The notes beneath the pieces are model-generated. The model did no database searches, was not told the DNA's origin, and saw only the letters and a list, made by a program, of their open reading frames with translations. From JAUVKA01 sp964465145 (lineage in GTDB: Bacteria > Bacteroidota > Bacteroidia > Bacteroidales > UBA12481): a stretch of 7,181 bases of DNA. The translations under genes were made by a program, and so were the position numbers. The DNA is taken from positions 1-7,181 of the forward strand of contig CAYXJR010000142.1 in NCBI GenBank assembly GCA_964465145.1, given 5' to 3'. Shown here piece by piece: positions 1 to 6,003 of the stretch (positions are counted from its first letter, which is position 1; the number at the start of each line of letters is the position of its first letter).

Positions 1-103
1 GCTCATCGGATCTTTTATGCTTTGGATATCATGTGCATGCTGTAAAAGATTAACAGAGCCTGTTCAGTAGGTCTCCGATTTTTGAGAGATATTGAGAATA
101 CTA
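1..103. other. Short stretch downstream of the glycosyltransferase
   Basis: No gene is supported. A minus-strand ATG at 6-4 (followed by AGC) could be the start of the next gene in the same direction, but only two codons are inside the window and its upstream bases show no clear ribosome site. No terminator hairpin with a U-run is seen after the glycosyltransferase stop. Confidence 0.4.
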
Positions 104-1024
104 CTATTCCGGTTTACAACTATACCGGCCTATCACTTCGCCATCCTTACCGCGAAACTCGTGGATTGCCTTTCCTTTGCGTAGCTCCTTTGAATAGTTT
201 TGCACCTTGACAAGATACTCCGCTATTATTTTATGCAGTTCAGCAGCACGGGCTGTTCCACCTTGCCCCTCATGGGTTCGACCAAAATTTGCAATCCTAG
301 GAATGCAAAGCGGCAAAAACCCTTGTCGATTAAAGTTGAAATAAAAAGGCATATACTCATCGATGACATAGCTGCCTAATTGATAGGGTGGCATGCACTT
401 TTCATAGACCAATCGGCGGTAACACATATTGAGATCAGGAAACCACAGCCCGGTATCCAGCCAGAAGAACAGCCAGTTCTCCTTCTGGACGTCGTCAACC
501 CCGAACCACCTTAGAACCCCTCGCTTGATCTTTTGCGGGAGCCGGCTGCGATACTTCCAGTCAAACATGCGAAATAGTCGACTGACTATTGTCCGCTTTT
601 TTAAAAACTGAGCGAAGGCCGGGTGTGGTCCGCCTATTACACCATCTTCTGTACATAGTGCAGGGATACCCCACACAAGAGACACTTCAGGATCCGAGTC
701 CAGGGTATCAACACATAACTGAAGCCAGTCATTATCAATATATCCATCAGAAGCACACAGAGTCATGAAATAGTCACCGCGAGCCCTCGCAAATCCTTTG
801 GTTATTGCATGATAAGCCCCTTCATCCGGTTCCGAAAAGACTCGTATATGCGGATGATCAAATCCGGCAACAAGATCAAGCGTCCCGTCAGTAGAACCGC
901 CATCCATGACAATAAGTTCCCATCCCTTAAAGGATTGTCGCGCTACACTTTCCAGGGCATCTTGAATGAATCTGACGGTGTTAAAAGTAGGCATTACAAT
1001 GGAGATTCTTGGTTTACGCATCAT
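104..1024 (-). CDS. Family 2 glycosyltransferase (GT-A fold)
   Basis: 306 aa, a cytoplasmic inverting GT2 enzyme that should transfer one sugar from a nucleotide donor during glycan repeat-unit assembly. The N-terminal GT-A domain is clear: ISIVMPTFN (7-15), DGGSTDGT (41-48), EPDEGAYHAITKGFARA (65-81), then GDYFMTLCASDG (83-94). The last block holds the metal/nucleotide-binding acidic site as a single SDG rather than a full DxD or SDD. The C-terminal part is less typical but has a YVIDEYMPFY segment and FGRTHEGQGG, the position where related enzymes carry acceptor-side residues. I see no transmembrane helix or signal peptide. It begins with two consecutive ATG codons and a good AGGAG. It is separated from the sugar-nucleotide genes by 290 nt, so it may be transcribed with them or independently. 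Donor and acceptor cannot be read from sequence; the deoxy-sugar made by this operon is a reasonable guess only. Confidence 0.9.
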   Translation of the reverse strand: MMRKPRISIVMPTFNTVRFIQDALESVARQSFKGWELIVMDGGSTDGTLDLVAGFDHPHIRVFSEPDEGAYHAITKGFARARGDYFMTLCASDGYIDNDWLQLCVDTLDSDPEVSLVWGIPALCTEDGVIGGPHPAFAQFLKKRTIVSRLFRMFDWKYRSRLPQKIKRGVLRWFGVDDVQKENWLFFWLDTGLWFPDLNMCYRRLVYEKCMPPYQLGSYVIDEYMPFYFNFNRQGFLPLCIPRIANFGRTHEGQGGTARAAELHKIIAEYLVKVQNYSKELRKGKAIHEFRGKDGEVIGRYSCKPE

Positions 1025-1030
1025 AAATAA

Positions 1031-1035
1031 CTCCT
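1031..1035 (-). promoter_or_regulatory. Ribosome binding site of the glycosyltransferase gene
   Basis: AGGAG on the minus strand, 6 nt before the first of two adjacent ATG codons (1024 and 1021). Either ATG is compatible with the spacing; the first is preferred. Confidence 0.75.
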
Positions 1036-1216
1036 ATTCTATAGAATCGAATCCATCTTTTTCACAGTGCTATCACTTTCTACTGTTAAGACAAAAGTGT
1101 GTATTCCTGAGAAAACTGACACCTAATCCTGAAATAATTTTACCACTTTTCAATCATCCAATTCCCCCGTAGACAGCAATACCAAAGTAGCAGGATTGCG
1201 TGAATTGTTTTTATAA

Positions 1217-1243
1217 CTCTTCTCACGTTCTTAATGAGAAAAG
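1217..1243 (-). other. Stem-loop in the Nudix-glycosyltransferase gap
   Basis: As minus-strand RNA, CUUUUCUCA pairs with UGAGAAGAG over 9 positions (eight Watson-Crick pairs and one G-U wobble), with a 9-nt loop. Read from the plus strand, the wobble becomes a C-A mismatch, so the structure is better formed in the direction of transcription of the operon. It is not followed by a U-run, so I do not call it a rho-independent terminator. It could be an mRNA processing or stability element. Confidence 0.4.
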
Positions 1244-1314
1244 CTTAATTGGATCCATATTCATTGGTTTTGAATTGTTGCAGGTAAATCATGCATGGCT
1301 AGAATTCCAAACCG

Positions 1315-1773
1315 TTATCTGTTGCCCTCGATGAATATCTTTTCCAACGGGCTTTTTACACATGGATGCAGTTTCATTTTTTTTGCACTATCGATTGTTA
1401 CCCAAAGGTGACTATTATGTTGCTTATCTAAAAGAATTTCACTGATCGAATCAGTAACAAGCTTGCAGCAAATATTTACGGTATGAATCTCGGTGACCAT
1501 CTTTCCATTTTTATTAAACATAGTCTCTTCGATAGAAACAATTTCCTGAAATCGGCAATTGAGATTCACTTCTTCTTTTGCCTTCCGCAATGCAGCCTCT
1601 TTAATTGTTTCCATTTTATAGATTCTACCACCTGGAAACCAGTATTGTTCTTTTGCCGGTTCATTCCTTCTTTTTAACAAAAGGCATTTTCCGTCAAAAA
1701 ATATCATCAAATCGACGCATAGTATCGGCATCGTTGATAAGATTATTTTATAATCCTTTTCAGGAATGAACAT
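1315..1773 (-). CDS. gmm: Nudix hydrolase of the GDP-mannose mannosyl hydrolase (Gmm/WcaH) type
   Basis: 152 aa, nearly the size of E. coli Gmm (about 160). The N-terminus MFIPEKDYKIILSTMPI followed by VDLMI lines up with Gmm, as do the LLLKRRNEPA and YWFPGGR segments. The Nudix box runs from G49: E55 is present and the RKAKEEVNL segment (63-71) stands for REUXEEXGU. The first Glu is Lys (K64) and the box Gly is Asn (N70), while E67 and E68 remain. Gmm itself has a non-canonical box. The two Gmm catalytic residues D22 and H124 appear to be D21 and H119 (in DKQHNSHLW). The known reaction is GDP-mannose to GDP plus mannose. In GDP-sugar operons it is thought to adjust GDP-mannose or GDP-fucose levels. 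The start overlaps the ColD-like stop (TAATG), with GGAG 13 nt upstream, suggesting translational coupling. A different NDP-sugar substrate is possible. Confidence 0.82.
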   Translation of the reverse strand: MFIPEKDYKIILSTMPILCVDLMIFFDGKCLLLKRRNEPAKEQYWFPGGRIYKMETIKEAALRKAKEEVNLNCRFQEIVSIEETMFNKNGKMVTEIHTVNICCKLVTDSISEILLDKQHNSHLWVTIDSAKKMKLHPCVKSPLEKIFIEGNR

Positions 1774-2930
1774 TACTTGAAAAATTCTCCTAAAATTTGT
1801 TCAATCCGATTTAACCGCTCATCATTCACAAACTGATTATTCCCGATATAACATCCATTGCTGTGTAACAAATCGGCATTTGGAAAACCATTTGGTCTGT
1901 AGTATTGTTTTAGAAAAGGCTGAACTAAAAGATTTCCGCTGATTATTGGCCTGCTTTCTATTTCTTTTGCTTTAAGAACGTTCAGAAAATCCTTAATCAT
2001 ACCTTTGTGTCTGAATAAAAAAGGCAACACAAAAGAAGATATGCCGCTATTTCTGAATAGTATCAGATCTTTTTCGTAAGGTTCACAGATTTTCAAAAAA
2101 CGTTCATAGTTGTTGTTTCTAATTTCAATAAATCCATCAATTTCAAGTAGTTGATTCAAGCCTAACACTGCATTGAATTCGGTGTTACGAAGGTTATACC
2201 CGTCTGTCAGAAAGAGAAAATCAAAATTTATATCAGGATGCGACGCTTTGATTTCCTCATGATAGTGGACCGGCAGTTCCCTTGCCAAACCATGGGATCT
2301 TTTAAGCACGACAAGCTTGTACAAATCTTCATTATTAGTACACACAACGCCGCCTTCAACAGATGTTATATGATGACCCCAATAAAAGCTGAATGTACTG
2401 CCAATACCAAAGTTACCTATTTTGACGTCATCTATGGTTGCACCATGCGATTCACAGCAGTCTTCTAAGATCAAGATGTTACGGGTTCCAATAATATCTC
2501 TTATTTTGTTGATATCAGCAGGAAATCCTATTAAATGAGTAACGAAAATCGCTTTGGTCCTTGATGTTATTGCAGATTCCAACTTGTCATAGTCAAATGA
2601 TAAATCCTCTAAATTTATATCGAGAAATACAGGCTTCAAACCACACTGCATGACAGGGGAAACATTCGTAACCCAGGTAACTGCCGGTACAATAACCTCA
2701 TCATCAGACCCCCATTGATGCAATTCTTTCAGTGCGGCAATCAGTACTAGATTGGCAGAGCTCCCGGAATTTACATAAACACAGTATTTTGTGCCAAGCC
2801 ATCGGGAATATTCCTTTTCGAATTCCCGAACTTTTTCAAACTGTGTAAACCGTTTCGTATGCCGGATAAAGTCAATCAGTGTTTCGGTTTCTGTTTCGTC
2901 TATGACATTCTCTTGTAATTTCCAGTACAT
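1773..2930 (-). CDS. colD: ColD-type PLP-dependent GDP-4-keto-6-deoxymannose 3-dehydratase
   Basis: 385 aa, fold type I PLP enzyme of the DegT/DnrJ/EryC1/StrS family, close in length to E. coli ColD (388). Phosphate-binding SGSSANL lies at residues 55-61, the pyridine-binding Asp in LEDCCES is D157, and the position that is the Schiff-base Lys in aminotransferases is His (H187, in GHHITSVEGG). This Lys-to-His change is the hallmark of sugar 3-dehydratases (ColD H188; also the larger RfbH/DdhC type). The later blocks DGYNLRNTE (243-251) and RPIISGN (327-333) also match ColD. The expected reaction is removal of the C3 hydroxyl of GDP-4-keto-6-deoxy-D-mannose using PLP and glutamate, giving a 4-keto-3,6-dideoxy sugar. 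I start it at the ATG at 2930: GGAG lies 8 nt upstream and overlaps the alternative GTG at 2939. The stop overlaps the next ATG by one base (TAATG). Family is firm; the exact nucleotide-sugar substrate is inferred. Confidence 0.88.
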   Translation of the reverse strand: MYWKLQENVIDETETETLIDFIRHTKRFTQFEKVREFEKEYSRWLGTKYCVYVNSGSSANLVLIAALKELHQWGSDDEVIVPAVTWVTNVSPVMQCGLKPVFLDINLEDLSFDYDKLESAITSRTKAIFVTHLIGFPADINKIRDIIGTRNILILEDCCESHGATIDDVKIGNFGIGSTFSFYWGHHITSVEGGVVCTNNEDLYKLVVLKRSHGLARELPVHYHEEIKASHPDINFDFLFLTDGYNLRNTEFNAVLGLNQLLEIDGFIEIRNNNYERFLKICEPYEKDLILFRNSGISSFVLPFLFRHKGMIKDFLNVLKAKEIESRPIISGNLLVQPFLKQYYRPNGFPNADLLHSNGCYIGNNQFVNDERLNRIEQILGEFFK

Positions 2931-2938
2931 ATATGACA

Positions 2939-2942
2939 CTCC
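2939..2942 (-). promoter_or_regulatory. Ribosome binding site deciding the ColD-like start
   Basis: GGAG on the minus strand, 8 nt before the ATG at 2930. Its last base is the first base of an in-frame GTG (2939-2937), so that GTG cannot use it; the ATG start is three residues shorter. Confidence 0.6.
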
Positions 2943-2969
2943 AAATTAATAGATCGTCAGATTATTATC

Positions 2970-3905
2970 TCAAAAGGAAGCTGCATGTTGTAGGTACCAT
3001 TGATAGGCCTTTTCGATTCCTTGCTTCAGGGGTATTTTTGCTTTCCAGCCCAAATCGTTTAACTTTGTCATATTCAGTAATTTTCGTGGGGTACCATCAG
3101 GCATATTCGCATCAAAGCATATCTCCCCCTGATACCCGACAACGGTGCTTATGATATCGGCAATTTCAGTGATTTTTAGATCAGTACCCCATCCGATGTT
3201 TACAGGATCGGTACCCTCAAAGTTTCCCATCAAAAATATAGAAGCCGCGGCGGCATCATCCACGTGCATTATTTCACGCCGAGGAGAACCTGTTCCCCAG
3301 AGAGTGACTTGCGGTTCATTTTTAATTTTGGCGATATGAAACTTTTGAATCAATGCGGCAATTAAATGAGATTGTTCTATGTCATAGTTATCATTTGGAC
3401 CATAGAGATTGGTAGGAATGACTGAAATGAATTTAGTATTATATTGTTCATTATATGCTCGGCACATGGACATTCCGGATAGTTTTGCCATTGCATAAGG
3501 TTCATTTGTGTTTTCAAGCGATCCAGTCATGAGGTACTCTTCTTTCATGGGCTGGGGACACATTCTGGGGTAAACGCATGAGCTGGAAAAAAATAACAGT
3601 TTTTTGACATCCGTCTTCCATGCCGTGTGAATTACGTTGGTTTGAATCTGAAGATTAGTATATATGAATTCGGCTCGGTAGGTACTGTTAGCCAAAATTC
3701 CACCAACGAGAGCTGCGGCAAGAAAGACATACTCAGGCCGCTCAGCCTCGAAAAATCGTTCAACGTCCGCCTGGCGGGTGAGATCTAATTCTGAAGATGA
3801 CCGAAAAATCAGATTTTCAAAGTCTTTCATTTGAAGACATCTGACCACTGCCGACCCCACCATTCCGCGATGACCCGCTATATAAATTTTGCCGCGCTTA
3901 TCCAT
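2970..3905 (-). CDS. fcl: GDP-L-fucose synthase-type 3,5-epimerase/4-reductase (Fcl or ColC-like)
   Basis: 311 aa from the chosen ATG. It matches the GDP-fucose synthase family end to end: KIYIAGHRGMVGSA at the N-terminus, the AAALVGGI segment, FFSSSCVYP, TNEPYAMAK, PTNLYGPNDN, QSHL, PRREIMHVDD and DGTPRKLLN. By alignment with E. coli Fcl (S107, C109, Y136, K140, H179), the catalytic residues are all present here one position later: S108, C110, Y137, K141, H180. Both epimerase acid/base residues (Cys, His) and the reductase Tyr/Lys are therefore intact. An ATG 13 codons upstream (3944) would overlap the SDR gene; those residues have no family match, so I prefer 3905. The known family reaction converts GDP-4-keto-6-deoxy-D-mannose to GDP-L-fucose with NADPH. 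Next to a ColD-like gene it may instead act on the 3-deoxy intermediate to give GDP-L-colitose, which sequence alone cannot settle. Confidence 0.92.
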   Translation of the reverse strand: MDKRGKIYIAGHRGMVGSAVVRCLQMKDFENLIFRSSSELDLTRQADVERFFEAERPEYVFLAAALVGGILANSTYRAEFIYTNLQIQTNVIHTAWKTDVKKLLFFSSSCVYPRMCPQPMKEEYLMTGSLENTNEPYAMAKLSGMSMCRAYNEQYNTKFISVIPTNLYGPNDNYDIEQSHLIAALIQKFHIAKIKNEPQVTLWGTGSPRREIMHVDDAAAASIFLMGNFEGTDPVNIGWGTDLKITEIADIISTVVGYQGEICFDANMPDGTPRKLLNMTKLNDLGWKAKIPLKQGIEKAYQWYLQHAASF

Positions 3906-3919
3906 CAGATCTTCTGCCT

Positions 3920-4936
3920 TTACACATATAAGGCTCTTTGCCATTCAATTGTTGCCCGTAGACCGTCTTCGAGACCAACAGATTCGGTCTTGCCAAATTC
4001 TTTTCCGATTCTTGTTAAGTCTAAATGCAATTCATTCGGGGCGCCCGATATCTCCGCATGGATCGTTGGAGAAACAACCGGTACTCCAATAATGTCGCCT
4101 ATCATATTAGCCAATTCCGCAATAGTTATTAGTGAATGCCCGCCCACGTTATACAACAGTTCCTTTCCGTAGAGTAAAATTTTCCATAACAATTCAACTG
4201 CATCGGATATATAACAGTACGTACGTAGCGCTTTTCCTGAATCCAACAATTCTATTTTTTGATGACATAGAGCTTTTTCAATAAAAGAATTTAGGGCCCT
4301 CCTGTCATGTTTTCGTGTGCCTGGTCCGTAAACATCTCCCAGACGTACCGATGTCGCACACACGCCTTGAGATCGAAAGGAATTGCAAATTGCTTCACCA
4401 CATCGTTTCCCTTCAATGTACGCGGCTCTTGGGTGAAGGGGAGTTGAGGTTCCAATATTGGTCTCTGAAAAAGGTAACCCCTTTAGGCCACAGTACACTT
4501 CAGCCGAGCTGAGGAACAAGAACCTGCCATTGCTTTTAAGTCGCTTCAGTAATGCAGAGGTAGCAGAGGTATTGACTTGAATTGTGGCGGCAGGATCGGC
4601 CAAAAATAAAGATGGTTGAGCATATCCCGCCGTATGTATAATAATATCTGCTTCAGGTAACCGAGAATATTCATCAAAGTTGGCGAGATTGGCCTGTAAA
4701 GATTTAAAGCCGCCCCGAATTATCAGATTCTTCACATGAGGTGGTAGCGCTGATAAATGATGACAATATACCTCCATCGGAACTCCCTGCTCGCTAAGAT
4801 GGCAAAGGCAAGCCAAGAGATATGTGCCGATCAGACCAGAGGCTCCCGTTACAAGGATAGTTGAATCACGAAGAATATCAAGATTGACTCGATCACAGAT
4901 CTCTTGAGCATCATGGCATATGATATTGTTAGTCAC
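3920..4936 (-). CDS. NAD(P)-dependent extended-SDR sugar-nucleotide epimerase/reductase
   Basis: About 338 aa. The Rossmann cofactor motif GASGLIG lies at residues 31-37, the serine segment SSAEVY at 143-148 and the catalytic pair YIEGK (Y173, K177) follows, then RLGDVYGPG; this is the extended SDR order. The stretch around Tyr (PRAAYIEGKR) resembles the UDP-glucuronate decarboxylase/4,6-dehydratase branch (PRxxYxEGKR). The 4,6-dehydratase TDE triad is not kept: Glu is present but Ala stands where Asp is expected, so I do not call it a dehydratase. About 25 residues precede the Rossmann core. I chose GTG at 4936 because AAAGG sits 6 nt before it; a TTG two codons upstream directly abuts that site. 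It starts 18 nt after the E1-beta stop. In the branched-sugar model it would reduce or epimerise the keto-sugar after the TPP step; this is inference. Confidence 0.85.
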   Translation of the reverse strand: MTNNIICHDAQEICDRVNLDILRDSTILVTGASGLIGTYLLACLCHLSEQGVPMEVYCHHLSALPPHVKNLIIRGGFKSLQANLANFDEYSRLPEADIIIHTAGYAQPSLFLADPAATIQVNTSATSALLKRLKSNGRFLFLSSAEVYCGLKGLPFSETNIGTSTPLHPRAAYIEGKRCGEAICNSFRSQGVCATSVRLGDVYGPGTRKHDRRALNSFIEKALCHQKIELLDSGKALRTYCYISDAVELLWKILLYGKELLYNVGGHSLITIAELANMIGDIIGVPVVSPTIHAEISGAPNELHLDLTRIGKEFGKTESVGLEDGLRATIEWQRALYV

Positions 4937-4942
4937 AATCAA

Positions 4943-4947
4943 CCTTT
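4943..4947 (-). promoter_or_regulatory. Ribosome binding site deciding the GTG start of the SDR gene
   Basis: AAAGG on the minus strand. It touches the upstream TTG codon (4942-4940) with no spacer but lies 6 nt from the GTG at 4936, so the GTG is the more likely initiation codon. Confidence 0.5.
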
Positions 4948-4954
4948 CAGCATC

Positions 4955-6001
4955 TCATTCGCAGTAACGCATTGTTTTCAGAACAGCTCTTTTGATATCC
5001 TCTTTGCCGACATAAAAAGCCCCCTCAAGGGTATAGCCCGCAGGAGTGGGAATATCCGGGCATGTGACCCGTGCGATTGGCGCCTTTAATGATCTAAAGG
5101 CCTTTTCTGCAGTCAAGGCCGCAATTTCTCCGGCTACCCCGCATGTTTTCCAACCTGTATCCACTACGACCAACCGCCCTGTTTTGGCCACAGAACGCAA
5201 AATCAACTCTTTATCCAACGGGCACAAAGTACGGGGATCAATAACTTCTGCCTCAACCCCCTCGTTTTCCAATTCCTGAGCTGCATGGAATGTCTCCAAT
5301 ACAAGATGGGATATTGCTACTATTGTGACATCTTTCCCCTGTTTCCAGATCACCCCTTTCCCGATCGGTAAGGTATAAGCCTCCTTAGGAACCACTCCTT
5401 TTTGTCTAAAATTATAGCGGTGATCCAAAATAACAACAGGGTTGTCGTCCTTGATAGATGCCAATAGTAAACCCTTTGCGTCGAAGCAAGTACTCGGCAT
5501 TATCAACTTCAACCCCGGCACATGCATAAAGAGACCTTGCAAAGCTTGAGAATGTTGAGCAGCCGACCCCCATCCACGGCCAATACAGGCCCAAATCACC
5601 AGCGGAACACAAACCGCTCCACCAAACATATAGTGCCATTTTGCAGCATGGTTAACCAGTTGGTCCATGGCAAGCATCAGAAAATCAGGACGGTTATGAA
5701 AGTAAACGGGGCGCATACCGCTCAAAGCCGCTCCCAGAGCTATACCTGTCAACGCTGATTCAGAAAGGGGAGTGTCGAACACTCGCTTTCCCCCGAACTC
5801 TTTATGTAAATCTTTGGTGGTACCAAACATGCCCCCAGGATCATCCACACCCTGCCCCATCACAAAAACATTAGGGTCCAAAGCCATGGCCTGTTGCAGG
5901 CCCTCCCTTACTGCTTCAGAATATGAAATAATACGCCCTTCTCCCTCTGCATTGTAGAAATCAGGCTCATCTATTTCCGGTTTTATTTTCGTCCAAGGCA
6001 T
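4955..6001 (-). CDS. TPP-dependent dehydrogenase E1 component, beta-like subunit (sugar-cluster type)
   Basis: 348 aa, the transketolase-like partner of the E1-alpha-like subunit; together they should form an alpha2beta2 TPP enzyme in the cytoplasm. The core begins near residue 26 (ISYSEAVREGL). It shows RVFDTPLSES (73-82, with the family's conserved Glu at 81), GMRPVYFHNRPDF (95-107), DQLVNHAAKWHYM (113-125), QHSQALQG (149-156), VPGLKLIMPS (161-170) and the C-terminal transketolase domain with VIDPRTLCPLD. Roughly 25 residues precede the core. The usual EIQFSDF-like segment reads YFHNRPDF, a variant I associate with paralogues outside ordinary PDH operons. GAGG lies 6 nt before the ATG, inside the last codons of the alpha gene, which supports translational coupling. 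Its real substrate cannot be read from sequence; two-carbon transfer to a keto-sugar is inferred from context. Confidence 0.93.
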   Translation of the reverse strand: MPWTKIKPEIDEPDFYNAEGEGRIISYSEAVREGLQQAMALDPNVFVMGQGVDDPGGMFGTTKDLHKEFGGKRVFDTPLSESALTGIALGAALSGMRPVYFHNRPDFLMLAMDQLVNHAAKWHYMFGGAVCVPLVIWACIGRGWGSAAQHSQALQGLFMHVPGLKLIMPSTCFDAKGLLLASIKDDNPVVILDHRYNFRQKGVVPKEAYTLPIGKGVIWKQGKDVTIVAISHLVLETFHAAQELENEGVEAEVIDPRTLCPLDKELILRSVAKTGRLVVVDTGWKTCGVAGEIAALTAEKAFRSLKAPIARVTCPDIPTPAGYTLEGAFYVGKEDIKRAVLKTMRYCE

Positions 6002-6003
6002 AG

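Larger units (their letters stand above)
1025..1314. other. 290-nt non-coding gap between the Nudix and glycosyltransferase genes
   Basis: This is the only long gap between complete genes in an otherwise packed operon. I see no ORF with family likeness; the longest open minus-strand stretches are about 25-30 codons without good start sites. It contains a minus-strand stem-loop (1217-1243), a perfect 12-bp palindrome (1036-1047) just upstream of the glycosyltransferase ribosome site, and no -35/-10 pair I would defend. It may be a relic of a lost gene, a small dispersed repeat, or a leader for the last gene. Confidence 0.5.

Noticed and set aside
1025..1100. Sigma-70 promoter for the glycosyltransferase using TATAGA as -10
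   Set aside because: The hexamer at the right distance for -35 (TGTGAA) is too far from TTGACA, and the -10 would overlap the palindrome and lie too near the ribosome site.
1217..1243. Rho-independent terminator
   Set aside because: The stem is modest and AU-rich and no U-run follows in either direction.
1773..2930. Sugar aminotransferase (perosamine synthase type)
   Set aside because: The catalytic lysine position is His, incompatible with ordinary PLP transamination and typical of 3-dehydratases.
3831..4172. Plus-strand open frame of 113 codons
   Set aside because: It lies antisense to the SDR and Fcl genes, whose products have full family motifs; the translation is rich in Ser, Pro and Cys with no recognisable domain.
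3920..4936. GDP-mannose 4,6-dehydratase (the missing gmd)
   Set aside because: The protein lacks the TDE catalytic triad Asp and the overall GMD length and motif pattern.
5412..5639. Minus-strand 75-codon frame inside E1-beta
   Set aside because: It is an alternative frame within a well-conserved gene and its translation has no family likeness.
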